Of a DNA stretch of 21,575 bases, positions 15,638-21,575 are shown piece by piece. How positions within the stretch are numbered: the stretch's first letter is position 1; each line of letters opens with the position of its first letter. The position numbers and the translations under genes are program-made. The notes under the pieces are model-generated. The model was not told the DNA's origin. It ran no database searches and saw nothing but the letters and a program-made list of their open reading frames with translations. This DNA is from Bacteroidales bacterium M7 (GTDB lineage: Bacteria > Bacteroidota > Bacteroidia > Bacteroidales > Muribaculaceae). Where the stretch lies: contig LUJR01000022.1 of NCBI GenBank assembly GCA_001689515.1, positions 1 to 21,575 on the forward strand. Direction: 5' to 3'.

Positions 15638-15680
15638 CAGACATTTTTATTATTTATCTTGTGATTCATCTTGTGAAAGA

Positions 15681-17045
15681 ATGGCAAAGAAGGTACAATT
15701 TTCGTCAAAAATAGGTCTTGTCGCAGCCACGGTCGGTTCGGCTGTAGGCCTCGGAAACATATGGCGTTTCCCGGCTGAGGTTCAGGCAAACGGCGGCTCG
15801 TCGTTTCTGCTCGTATACGTCCTGTGCGTTTTTATTCTTGGGATACCCGTGATGCTCAGTGAGTTTGCACTCGGCAGGGGAGGGGGCAGCGATGCCGCCG
15901 GCAGCTTTGTGAAGCTCGGTGCCCGCAAGGGGTGGCAGGCTGTGGGATATCTGGTCATACTGGCGAGCTATCTTATATTGTGTTTCTATACGGTGGTTGG
16001 TGGATGGACGCTTGAATACATGATCCAGTCTATCACAGGGCACCTGTATCAGCCTGTGGCTGGAGTGACGGATGTCAAGGGGATGTTTACGGCTCACATG
16101 AACGAATTTATTGCCGATGACTGGAATCCTCTCGTCAACACCTACCTGATGATAGGGCTGACGCTGGCGGTGCTGCTCGGCGGCGTCCAGAAGGGCATAG
16201 AGCGTGTGAGCAATGTACTCATGCCTGTGCTTTTCACTCTATTGCTTGCTTTCTGCATTGTGTCGCTGACGCTGCCCGAGGCGCAGAAAGGTGTGGAGTT
16301 CTTTTTCAAACCAGATTTCAGCAAGATTTCCATGCCTATGGTGCTGAGTGCATTGGGGCAGGCATTCTTCTCGCTGAGTCTCGGCATGGGCATTCTGATC
16401 ACATACGCATCATATTTTCCCAAGCGCGCGAATCTGACCCGCACAGCATTCATCGTATCGATACTCGACCTGCTAGTGGCTGTGCTGATGGGCATTATCA
16501 TCTTCCCGGCTGTGCTCAGCTTCGGACTTGAGGGCGAATCGTTCCAGGGAGCCACGCTCGTATTTGTTACTCTGCCCCAGGTGTTCAACCATATGCCTGG
16601 CACTCAGATATGGTCGGCGCTCTTCTTCCTGTTGCTGCTCGTTGCAACTCTGACCTCTATCATCTCCATAGCCGAGGTGTCGGTAAAGTTTCTGTGTGAC
16701 CGGTTCAAGATGCGTCGTCGCAATGCCTGTTTCGTCGTGCTCATGCCGCTGTTCCTGTTCAGTAGCATATGTTCGTTGAGTATGGGATCTTTAAGCCATA
16801 TCCATATCTTAGGGCGCAATATCTTTGATTTTCTTGACAATCTGACATCTGAATACATGCTTACCATAGGCGCGATGGCTACCTGTATATACATGGGTTG
16901 GTTTGCCCCGAAAGGTCTGCTGATTGACGAACTGACTAACCGTGGCTCGATGCGTAGCAACCTCGGCCCGTTTTTCCTTTTCGTGATCCGCTGGATAGCC
17001 CCGGTGCTTATAGGCATAATCCTTTGCTCAAACCTGTTCAAATAA
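15681..17045 (+). CDS. Sodium-dependent transporter, NSS (SNF) family
   Basis: A 454-residue inner-membrane symporter of the neurotransmitter:sodium symporter family. The N-terminal signature is clear: FSSKIGLVAATVGSAVGLGNIWRFP (7-31), including the unwound helix-1 GLGNIWRFP that forms sodium and substrate sites in LeuT, then QANGGSSFLLVYVL and the GIPVMLSEFALGR motif of helix 2. About eleven to twelve hydrophobic helices follow, as in bacterial members such as MhsT and TnaT, which import amino acids with sodium. The substrate cannot be read from the sequence. The ATG at 15681 lies about 40 nt after the predicted start point. A small membrane protein gene starts 10 bp after the stop and is likely co-transcribed. 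Confidence 0.95.
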   Translation: MAKKVQFSSKIGLVAATVGSAVGLGNIWRFPAEVQANGGSSFLLVYVLCVFILGIPVMLSEFALGRGGGSDAAGSFVKLGARKGWQAVGYLVILASYLILCFYTVVGGWTLEYMIQSITGHLYQPVAGVTDVKGMFTAHMNEFIADDWNPLVNTYLMIGLTLAVLLGGVQKGIERVSNVLMPVLFTLLLAFCIVSLTLPEAQKGVEFFFKPDFSKISMPMVLSALGQAFFSLSLGMGILITYASYFPKRANLTRTAFIVSILDLLVAVLMGIIIFPAVLSFGLEGESFQGATLVFVTLPQVFNHMPGTQIWSALFFLLLLVATLTSIISIAEVSVKFLCDRFKMRRRNACFVVLMPLFLFSSICSLSMGSLSHIHILGRNIFDFLDNLTSEYMLTIGAMATCIYMGWFAPKGLLIDELTNRGSMRSNLGPFFLFVIRWIAPVLIGIILCSNLFK

Positions 17046-17055
17046 CCCGTAGAGC

Positions 17056-17352
17056 ATGAAAAAGCTTACATCGGCTGAGCGCACAGGGCTGCTTCTGCTT
17101 GCAGCAGCCCTGCTGGTGTTTCTCACGGTCAGATTGGTCTCGGTCATGGCGCGAGACGAACAGATAGAGCCCGAAGTGATAGAAACATTGCCAGAGGCTC
17201 CGGCGGAAGCTCTCCCTAAAGCTTCGCAACAAGCTCCTCGCGACACCACTTCCGTAAAATCCAAGCCTCGTGGAAAATCAGGCTCTCAATCATCTCGCCG
17301 TCCCAAGTCGTCCCCATCCAGCCGCGACTACCTGGACGAGACCATCAACTGA
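17056..17352 (+). CDS. Small single-pass membrane protein, function unknown
   Basis: A 98-residue protein not assigned to a family. Residues 1-9 are basic/polar, 10-31 form one hydrophobic helix (RTGLLLLAAALLVFLTVRLVSV), and the rest is an acidic, Pro/Ala-rich stretch (EPEVIETLPEAPAEALP) followed by a basic Ser/Lys/Arg-rich disordered tail ending SSRDYLDETIN. The 10-bp gap from the NSS transporter gene points to one transcript. It might be an accessory of the transporter or an unrelated envelope protein; nothing in the sequence decides this. The real-gene call rests on spacing, the coherent membrane segment and codon use like its neighbour. Confidence 0.7.
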   Translation: MKKLTSAERTGLLLLAAALLVFLTVRLVSVMARDEQIEPEVIETLPEAPAEALPKASQQAPRDTTSVKSKPRGKSGSQSSRRPKSSPSSRDYLDETIN

Positions 17353-17386
17353 GAGAGCGTGTCGCAAAACAGGAATTTCCTCAATT

Positions 17387-17400
17387 TGTAGGGACATGCC
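17387..17400 (+). repeat. Half copy of the palindromic repeat
   Basis: TGTAGGGACATGCC matches the left flank and left arm of the repeat seen in full at 17447, then diverges (TACTACTGG). It suggests a decayed or truncated copy just upstream of the intact pair. Confidence 0.65.
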
Positions 17401-17446
17401 TACTACTGGTCAATCTTTGGTGGGTTATGTAAGATGAATTGTAAAG

Positions 17447-17534
17447 TGTAGGGACATGCCACGGCATGTCCGCCCATCAGGCTTTGCATTTGCGATTGCT
17501 GCTGAAAGCGGACATGCCACGGCATGTCCCTACA
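17447..17534. repeat. Composite inverted pair of palindromic repeats (copy A)
   Basis: Two 20-bp palindromic cores (17452-17471 and 17510-17529, both with AC centre) are arranged head to head. The left half starts TGTAGG and ends CCGC; the right half starts GCGG and ends CCTACA, so the whole 88 bp is a larger inverted repeat with a 34-nt middle. Together with 17387-17400 it occupies the gene-free stretch after the small membrane protein. The remainder of 17535-17660 is AT-rich with no gene seen. Confidence 0.85.
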
Positions 17535-17667
17535 TCAATAAGCATAATGCCAAAATAAAGGGTTGATATATAGTAATATATAGGATGTTTATAGCCTCTA
17601 CAGACCCTTGTGACAGCGATTTTGCAAAATATTATAGTGTAAAAATTAGTTAAAATATCAACGGAAA

Positions 17668-17699
17668 TTTGCACGGTCCAGAAAAAGCTCTTACCTTTG
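17668..17699 (+). promoter_or_regulatory. Promoter of tRNA-Asp
   Basis: TTTG at 17668-17671 and TACCTTTG at 17692-17699 with 20-bp spacing are a near-ideal Bacteroidetes promoter. Transcription from about 17705 would give a precursor with a leader of roughly 125 nt before the tRNA. Confidence 0.75.
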
Positions 17700-17831
17700 C
17701 AGTGCAAAAAGGAAATAACACTGCTTGCAACGAGAACATTAAAACAAAGATTCAGACAACTTCCGCAAGGAAGCCTGAACAAAACAGGTCGGAAAATCAT
17801 TATGATTGAAGACCGACATAAATCCCAAAAT

Positions 17832-17905
17832 GGTGTGGTAGTTCAGCTGGTTAGAATACCTGCCTGTCACGCAGGGGGTCGCGGGTTCGAGTCCCGTCCA
17901 TACCG
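17832..17905 (+). tRNA. tRNA-Asp (anticodon GTC)
   Basis: A complete cloverleaf of 74 nt: acceptor GGTGTGG (17832-17838) pairs with CCATACC (17898-17904) with discriminator G at 17905; D arm with AGTTCAGCTGGTTAGAAT; anticodon stem CCTGC/GCAGG around loop CTGTCAC, giving anticodon GTC at 17866-17868; T arm CGGGTTCGAGTCCCG. The 3' CCA is not encoded. It decodes aspartate codons GAC and GAU. A strong terminator follows 14 bp downstream. Confidence 0.96.
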
Positions 17906-17918
17906 CAGAGGAGAGAGG

Positions 17919-17966
17919 AGAATGAGTAATTGACAAGCTTCGGCTTTCGTTACTCATTCTTTTTTT
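17919..17966 (+). terminator. Rho-independent terminator after tRNA-Asp
   Basis: AGAATGAGTAA (17919-17929) pairs perfectly with TTACTCATTCT (17950-17960), an 11-bp stem, followed immediately by a run of T (17961-17966). The loop contains a small AAGC/GCTT helper stem. Confidence 0.9.
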
Positions 17967-18013
17967 GTATATGGTGTGCTGATGTTTTCGCATGGCGTGT
18001 GTGGGTGGCGGTG

Positions 18014-18041
18014 ATAATTTTGTGACATATCACAAAATTAT
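18014..18041. promoter_or_regulatory. Perfect 12-bp palindrome with opposed -7 boxes upstream of the orphan gene
   Basis: ATAATTTTGTGA (18014-18025) and TCACAAAATTAT (18030-18041) form a perfect inverted repeat around CATA. The left arm contains TAATTTTG (18015-18022), a full TAnnTTTG box on the plus strand; by symmetry the right arm has the same box on the minus strand. A plus-strand start near 18028 would give a leader of about 20 nt before the ATG at 18049. The layout suggests a promoter covered by an operator, or a hairpin at the start of the transcript. Confidence 0.55.
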
Positions 18042-18048
18042 GTCACTT

Positions 18049-18540
18049 ATGGAAAGATCTAATGTTGCACCGGCAAGGCGGAGGGGTAAATGGTCGCGCC
18101 CCGTGTCGCGCAAATTTTATGAGTCGCTGTGCTCGCTGATACGTAGTGCGTCTGAGTTCAGCAACGATGTTGATGTGGATTTCTTTATACATCATTGTAT
18201 TGATGTTTATATAGACCATGGGAAAGTCATCGCGGATTTGTCTGGTACGGAGACTGTGATGTTCACGCTCCTCCAGCCTCGGATTGACAAGGCGTTGGAG
18301 CGTTCACGTCGTGCCCGCGCGGCAGCTTTGCGCCGACGAGAGGCTAAGACGCAGAACGGGGCTGAGGAGTCTGCAATGACTGTGGGGACGTCTAATCTCA
18401 TGAGCCACGAGCTGAAACGAGCTGAAAGACGCGAAGCTTCCAGAGCAAGAAGGCTTCAAAAGCATCAGGAACGCCTGGCGCGCCGTGCCTCTCGTCAAAG
18501 TGATAATGTCAAGAGCCACGTCAGCGAATGCGATGGTTGA
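18049..18540 (+). CDS. Basic orphan protein, function unknown
   Basis: A 163-residue protein not recognised as any family. The start at 18049 is chosen because a palindrome with a -7 box lies just upstream; an in-frame ATG at 17992 would add 19 residues encoded across that palindrome. Residues 1-60 have a basic N-terminus (APARRRGKWSRPVSRKFYESL) and an aromatic/acidic segment (NDVDVDFFIHHCIDVYIDHGKVIADLSG), which may fold as a small alpha/beta domain. From about 80 on it is a highly charged, Arg/Ala/Glu-rich helix, likely coiled coil, with many Arg pairs (RSRRARAAALRRREAK, RAERREASRARRLQKHQERLARRASR). This could bind nucleic acid. It lies between tRNA-Asp and a composite palindromic repeat; whether it is mobile DNA is unknown. 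Confidence 0.65.
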   Translation: MERSNVAPARRRGKWSRPVSRKFYESLCSLIRSASEFSNDVDVDFFIHHCIDVYIDHGKVIADLSGTETVMFTLLQPRIDKALERSRRARAAALRRREAKTQNGAEESAMTVGTSNLMSHELKRAERREASRARRLQKHQERLARRASRQSDNVKSHVSECDG

Positions 18541-18547
18541 ATATTCT

Positions 18548-18639
18548 TGTAGGGACATGCCGTGGCATGTCCGCAACACAAGGGGACAGCATTGATTGGA
18601 TTCGTATGGGATTCGGACATGCCACGGCATGTCCCTACA
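18548..18639. repeat. Composite inverted pair of palindromic repeats (copy B)
   Basis: Same architecture as copy A: cores at 18553-18572 (centre GT) and 18615-18634 (centre AC), outer flanks TGTAGG and CCTACA, inner flanks CCGC and CGG, total 92 bp with a 39-nt middle that differs from copy A. It begins 8 bp after the orphan gene stop and could fold into a long cruciform or act as its transcript end. Confidence 0.85.
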
Positions 18640-18676
18640 TGACTGGTAAATTACTGATGTGAAAAAATTTTTTCGT

Positions 18677-18684
18677 TATCTTTG
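18677..18684 (+). promoter_or_regulatory. -7 box of the ECF sigma operon
   Basis: TATCTTTG at 18677-18684 is a full -7 match; the expected -33 position holds TGATGTG rather than TTTG. The start near 18690 leaves a leader of about 34 nt before the sigma factor ATG at 18724. The missing -33 leaves room for activator control or recognition by an alternative sigma factor. Confidence 0.55.
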
Positions 18685-18723
18685 TTATGTTTTGCGGGGC
18701 AACTGCGTATATAGGGCAGAGAC

Positions 18724-19206
18724 ATGAAAACGGATTTTCTGACATCGGCATATATCTCGCTGACATCTGGGCTTCACCGCGTGGCGCTGGGCATACTCAG
18801 AGACGGTGATGAGGCGCAGGACGCTATGCAGGAGTCGTATATCAAACTCTGGCAGTCGGCGTCCCAGCCCGAGTCGGCTGATGAGGCGCACCACAGGCTT
18901 GTGGCAGTGCTCCGCAACGAGTGCATCGACCGTCTGCGTCGCCGCCATGATTTCGTCGGTACCGACATGCTGCCTGACAACCCTTGCGAGGCGCAACAGC
19001 CCGATGAGTTTGACCGCATCAAAGGCGAGCTGTACGCTACGCTCTCGCAGGTTCAGCGAGAGGTGTTTGACATGGCAACGTTCGGCGACATGGGTTATGA
19101 GGAGATAGCCCTGCGCACTGGTCAGTCGATTGATGCTGTCAGGATGAACATGCACCGTGCGCGTAAGAAAATTCGTGAACTTTACAATAAAAGAGAATGC
19201 AGATGA
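18724..19206 (+). CDS. ECF-type RNA polymerase sigma factor
   Basis: A 160-residue sigma-70 family factor of the extracytoplasmic-function group. Region 2 spans about 13-75, with DEAQDAMQESYIKLWQSA (29-46) for region 2.1-2.2 and AVLRNECIDRLRRRHD (61-76) for 2.3-2.4, which melts and reads the -10 element. Region 4 spans about 100-155: IKGELYATLSQVQREVFDMA, then GDMGYEEIALRTGQSIDAVRMNMHRARKKIREL, the helix-turn-helix that reads -35. The short linker after residue 76 confirms absence of region 3. The stop overlaps the start of the next gene (ATGA at 19203-19206), indicating translational coupling to the presumed anti-sigma factor. It probably controls its own operon and envelope genes elsewhere. 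Confidence 0.93.
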   Translation: MKTDFLTSAYISLTSGLHRVALGILRDGDEAQDAMQESYIKLWQSASQPESADEAHHRLVAVLRNECIDRLRRRHDFVGTDMLPDNPCEAQQPDEFDRIKGELYATLSQVQREVFDMATFGDMGYEEIALRTGQSIDAVRMNMHRARKKIRELYNKRECR

Positions 19207-19730
19207 ACGACAACAATACCAACGAACGCCTGTCGGTCACGGAATTGGAGGAGCTTTGCCAGCTCTATCTTGACTGCCGGCTGACGAGGCTGCAAGAACA
19301 GGAGTTGCATCTCGTGCTGCTTGACCAGGATGTCCACTCTCCGCTTATTGATGAGGTACGTGGCATGATGGGCTTCGAGCTGCGGATGTCAGCGGACGCC
19401 GTACGTTCGGCATCGCTGGTCGCCGTCAGACGCAGGTGGTGGCAGCGATGGAGTGTGGTAAATATCGCTGCATCGCTTTTCATCCTGCTGGCTTCGGCTG
19501 CAACTTTTATGTACCTCGGCACGTCAAATAAGCAGACGGACGCTACATACATGGTCTATGTCGACGGCAACCGCATTGATGACCGAGCTGAGGCTGAGGC
19601 AATCATCCGCGCCGACATTGACAAGGCAAATGCGATGCTTGAGCGGTCGGCGGAACTTCGCCGCGACCAGCAGCAGAAAATGGCTGAGATACAGCGCCTG
19701 CACCAGAAATATCAACAACAATATATGTGA
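19203..19730 (+). CDS. Presumed anti-sigma factor (single-pass membrane protein)
   Basis: A 175-residue protein with a cytoplasmic N-terminal part (1-84), one membrane helix (about 85-106, VVNIAASLFILLASAATFMYLG) and an extracytoplasmic part (107-175) ending in a Gln-rich coiled coil (RDQQQKMAEIQRLHQKYQQQ). This topology and coupling to the ECF sigma gene through an ATGA overlap are the basis for the call; the N-terminal domain (LEELCQLYLDCRLTRLQEQEL) recalls the short helical N-termini of Bacteroidetes anti-sigma proteins but lacks a zinc-binding HxxxCxxC motif. An ATG two codons upstream (19197) is equally possible. It would hold the sigma factor at the membrane until an envelope signal arrives. 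Confidence 0.8.
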   Translation: MNDNNTNERLSVTELEELCQLYLDCRLTRLQEQELHLVLLDQDVHSPLIDEVRGMMGFELRMSADAVRSASLVAVRRRWWQRWSVVNIAASLFILLASAATFMYLGTSNKQTDATYMVYVDGNRIDDRAEAEAIIRADIDKANAMLERSAELRRDQQQKMAEIQRLHQKYQQQYM

Positions 19731-19737
19731 TCAGAAT

Positions 19738-20127
19738 ATGAAAAAGTCAATCTTAACACTCAGCATGCTCGTATGCGCCATTATAGCGTATGCCAAGCCC
19801 CCTCAGCTCGCTCTTGAGTCACTCTTTGACGGCTCCTACAACGGCAAGAAAGGTATCTCAATCACTACGGTGAAGAGCAAAGGCAACTATTTCCGCGAAA
19901 TAGAAATCCGTGAGGAAAACCCCGCGCTCGTCAAGAAGATCGAAGGGCTTATCGAGAAGGATGCCGCACGTGCATCCAATTTCACGGAGACTCACAATGA
20001 AAACAGACATGAACGTGTGTTTCAGGTGCCTAATAATGGCACGTTTATCAACATTGGAGTGACGCAACGCTTTGATAACCCGCGCTTTGAGCTGTTTATC
20101 CAAGGTACTCCTGAGGCTTTTAAATGA
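19738..20127 (+). CDS. Small exported protein, third gene of the sigma operon
   Basis: A 129-residue protein with a signal peptide (MKKSILTLSMLVCAIIAYAK, 1-20) and a compact mixed domain: PQLALESLFDGSYNGKKGISITTVKSKGNYFREIEI, then a helix rich in Lys/Glu (PALVKKIEGLIEKDAARA) and beta-like C-terminal segments ending FELFIQGTPEAFK. The frame is open further upstream to 19558, but that part overlaps the anti-sigma gene, and the ATG at 19738 starts a clean signal peptide 7 bp after the previous stop. Similar small exported proteins with an LFDG motif occur beside sigma/anti-sigma pairs in Bacteroides (possibly DUF6108, from memory). Its role, perhaps sensing or modulating the anti-sigma factor, is unknown. 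Confidence 0.82.
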   Translation: MKKSILTLSMLVCAIIAYAKPPQLALESLFDGSYNGKKGISITTVKSKGNYFREIEIREENPALVKKIEGLIEKDAARASNFTETHNENRHERVFQVPNNGTFINIGVTQRFDNPRFELFIQGTPEAFK

Positions 20128-20170
20128 TATCATTCTCTTAGCTCCTCTCTAATCTAACATCAGATTATCC

Positions 20171-21373
20171 ATGAAACGTCACATTGTCATTTCGCTTGTT
20201 CTGTCGCTCTTGGGCGTGACGGCTGTCTGCGGCCAGCAGGTAGCGCGGATGGAGCGCATAGACATGCAGTCAAAACATTTCCAGCACAAACGCCCGGTAC
20301 TCATCTATACCCCGGCTAATTTTGACGAGGAGACGATGACCGACTACGATGTCATCTACGTGTTTGATGCACAGTGGCGCAGCACGTTTGACTTCATCAC
20401 CGTGCTTGCCCATTACGAGTTGCAGCAGTTTGACGAGAACATCCGCCCTTACATCGTGGTGGGCATATGTTCGCCGCACCTGTCCGAGATCGGATATGCG
20501 CGTAACAGCGATTACACCCCGAAGCCGGTCAAGGAAGTGGGACGCGGGCTGTTCCGCGAAGACGGTTATTTCGGTCACTCCGAGGATCTTAAAGCATTTC
20601 TGCGTGAAGAACTGATGCCGTATCTTAAGAAGAATTACCGTGCCAACGGTCACTCGCTTGCCGTGGGCCACTCGCTGAGTGCATCGTTTGTGATGGATGC
20701 CATGCTCAACGACGAGCTGTTTGATGACATAATCGCCATGTCGCCCAACTGTGAATATGACGATTTCCGTCCAACCAACGATTTCATCAATTATGATTTT
20801 GCCAAACGTGCAGAGCCGCGTTTCGTGTACCTCTCGATGGGCGACGAGCCCAAGACATGGGTATGGGACAATGACACAAGCTGGGGTGACTCGTGGTATC
20901 GTGTCAAGAACCATGCCGACTCCATAGCCCCTGCGGCAGGAAATTGCCGCATAATCACAGCCGAATTTCCCGACTATACCCATAACCGCGTCCGCTTCCC
21001 GGCGATACAGGATGCCCTCAAGCACTACTTTGCCTTTATGGCTGAGCGCGACAATTGGTTAGGGGAGGAGGAGCACCCCGTGCACATCGAACTTCGCGGA
21101 GCCGATCTTGCCGGCAGCGATGTCTATATCACCGGCAATCAGGCTGCTCTCGGCTCCTGGCAGCCGTCGGCTGTCAAGATGACCGCTGTCAGTGACAGCG
21201 TCCGTGCCATAGACCTCAAGCTGCGCCTCCCGGCATGCTTCAAGTTCACCAAAGGCGACTGGGACAACCAGATCATCGCCAACCCCGAGACCACCCTCGG
21301 CGGCAACATCCGCATCACCACCCCACGCGACTCGGTCTGCTACACCACCGCCGTAGTCACCGTAGCCCCATGA
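20171..21373 (+). CDS. Exported esterase (PF00756-type) with C-terminal starch-binding-like domain
   Basis: A 400-residue protein with a signal peptide (1-21, ...LLGVTAVCG). Residues about 30-295 form an alpha/beta hydrolase of the esterase D/enterochelin-esterase type: RPVLIYTPANFD, DVIYVFDAQW (60-69), the nucleophile elbow VGHSLSASF (S168), and H271 in DYTHNRV as the likely catalytic histidine. After a linker, residues about 304-398 resemble a CBM20-type domain, with VYITGNQAALGSWQPSAVKM (318-337) and FKFTKGDWDNQ (357-367). Such fusions are seen in Bacteroidetes exported esterases; substrates include acylated sugars or siderophores. As last gene of the sigma operon (43 bp after the previous gene) it may be the effector of that response. 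A terminator follows. Confidence 0.9.
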   Translation: MKRHIVISLVLSLLGVTAVCGQQVARMERIDMQSKHFQHKRPVLIYTPANFDEETMTDYDVIYVFDAQWRSTFDFITVLAHYELQQFDENIRPYIVVGICSPHLSEIGYARNSDYTPKPVKEVGRGLFREDGYFGHSEDLKAFLREELMPYLKKNYRANGHSLAVGHSLSASFVMDAMLNDELFDDIIAMSPNCEYDDFRPTNDFINYDFAKRAEPRFVYLSMGDEPKTWVWDNDTSWGDSWYRVKNHADSIAPAAGNCRIITAEFPDYTHNRVRFPAIQDALKHYFAFMAERDNWLGEEEHPVHIELRGADLAGSDVYITGNQAALGSWQPSAVKMTAVSDSVRAIDLKLRLPACFKFTKGDWDNQIIANPETTLGGNIRITTPRDSVCYTTAVVTVAP

Positions 21374-21414
21374 CAGCTTCCTTAGGTTAAGACAAACATA
21401 CTGAAAACACCCCT

Positions 21415-21461
21415 GGGTGCGCCATGACGCCGATGTCAAGGCGCACCCACACATTTTTTTT
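21415..21461 (+). terminator. Rho-independent terminator of the sigma-esterase operon
   Basis: GGGTGCGCC (21415-21423) pairs perfectly with GGCGCACCC (21440-21448) across a 16-nt loop, followed after ACACA by a run of eight T (21454-21461). Confidence 0.85.
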
Positions 21462-21493
21462 GACTCATATGGGCGAAAAAATCCGCAAGCCTA

Positions 21494-21524
21494 TTGCATA
21501 TCCCCCGAAAACTCCGTAAATTTG
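21494..21524 (+). promoter_or_regulatory. Promoter of tRNA-Leu
   Basis: TTG at 21494-21496 and TAAATTTG at 21517-21524 (20-bp spacing) match the Bacteroidetes promoter; the start near 21530 leaves about 19 nt before the tRNA. Confidence 0.6.
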
Positions 21525-21548
21525 CCCTACCAAAAACGAAACACCGAT

Positions 21549-21575
21549 GCCCAGGTGGCGGAATGGTAGACGCGC
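21549..21575 (+). tRNA. tRNA-Leu, 5' part only (cut by the window end)
   Basis: The last 27 bases, starting GCCCAGGTGGCGGAAT and continuing GGTAGACGCGC, match the acceptor and D arm of bacterial class II tRNA-Leu (the TGGCGGAA...GGTAGACGCGC pattern is diagnostic). The anticodon is outside the window, so the isoacceptor cannot be named. Confidence 0.85.

Noticed and set aside
17697..17933. 78-codon open frame spanning the tRNA-Asp gene
   Set aside because: Its second half is the translation of the tRNA itself (VVVQLVRIPACHAGGRGFESRP), a well-known false protein pattern; the first half has no features.
17387..18639. CRISPR array suggested by the repeated GGACATGCC units
   Set aside because: Copies are palindromic, alternate in orientation, occur as pairs about 1 kb apart and lack regular spacers or cas genes.
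20270..21025. 251-codon open frame antisense to the esterase gene
   Set aside because: Long but fully inside the esterase gene, whose signal peptide, GHSLS elbow and CBM-like motifs establish the coding strand.

Overview
The window looks like a chromosomal segment of a Bacteroidales bacterium, most likely a gut Muribaculaceae-type lineage. The lineage is inferred from protein families (BspA-like leucine-rich surface protein, OMPP1/FadL porin, a PIF1-like helicase with a C-terminal TPR region) and from repeated matches to the Bacteroidetes promoter signature (TTTG near -33, TAnnTTTG near -7). No clear Shine-Dalgarno sequences were needed to place starts. No plasmid, prophage, insertion-sequence transposase or CRISPR array is visible.

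Layout. 1-3228 (+): rplS (bL19) with a good promoter and a strong hairpin terminator, then a secreted 768-residue leucine-rich-repeat protein. 3234-8762 (-): an envelope block made of a FadL-type outer-membrane protein followed 14 bp later by the helicase, an exported Trp/Tyr-rich protein ending in 14-residue tandem repeats, and a six-helix HdeD/DUF308 protein with its own terminator. 8921-11380 (+): mutS2 with a complete Smr domain. 11509-12886 (-): an AT-richer AlbA/schlafen-type ATP-binding regulator whose C-terminal winged helix is out of frame across an 11-bp tandem repeat. 13035-17352: L,D-transpeptidase and PlsC acyltransferase (+), ThiE/TenI-like protein and VanZ-like protein (-), then an NSS sodium symporter with a small membrane-anchored protein (+). 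17353-18660: tRNA-Asp and a basic orphan protein, with the tRNA and orphan gene lying between two composite palindromic repeats. 18724-21373 (+): ECF sigma factor, presumed anti-sigma protein, small exported protein, and an exported esterase with a starch-binding-like domain, closed by a terminator. The window ends inside a tRNA-Leu.

How the genes may work together. Much of the window concerns the cell envelope: peptidoglycan cross-linking, phospholipid synthesis, outer-membrane transport and surface proteins. The sigma/anti-sigma cassette probably controls its own exported cargo.

The most interesting signal is the 11-bp repeat at 11691-11744. Eleven is not a multiple of three, all three frames are open through the array, and adding one unit would restore the fusion between the ATP-binding regulator and its DNA-binding domain. 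That is the architecture expected of a phase-variable switch. Second are the palindromic repeat family (GGACATGCC-NN-GGCATGTCC) and a palindrome at 18014-18041 that contains opposed -7 boxes. All functional statements rest on motif reading and family knowledge; no database search was run.
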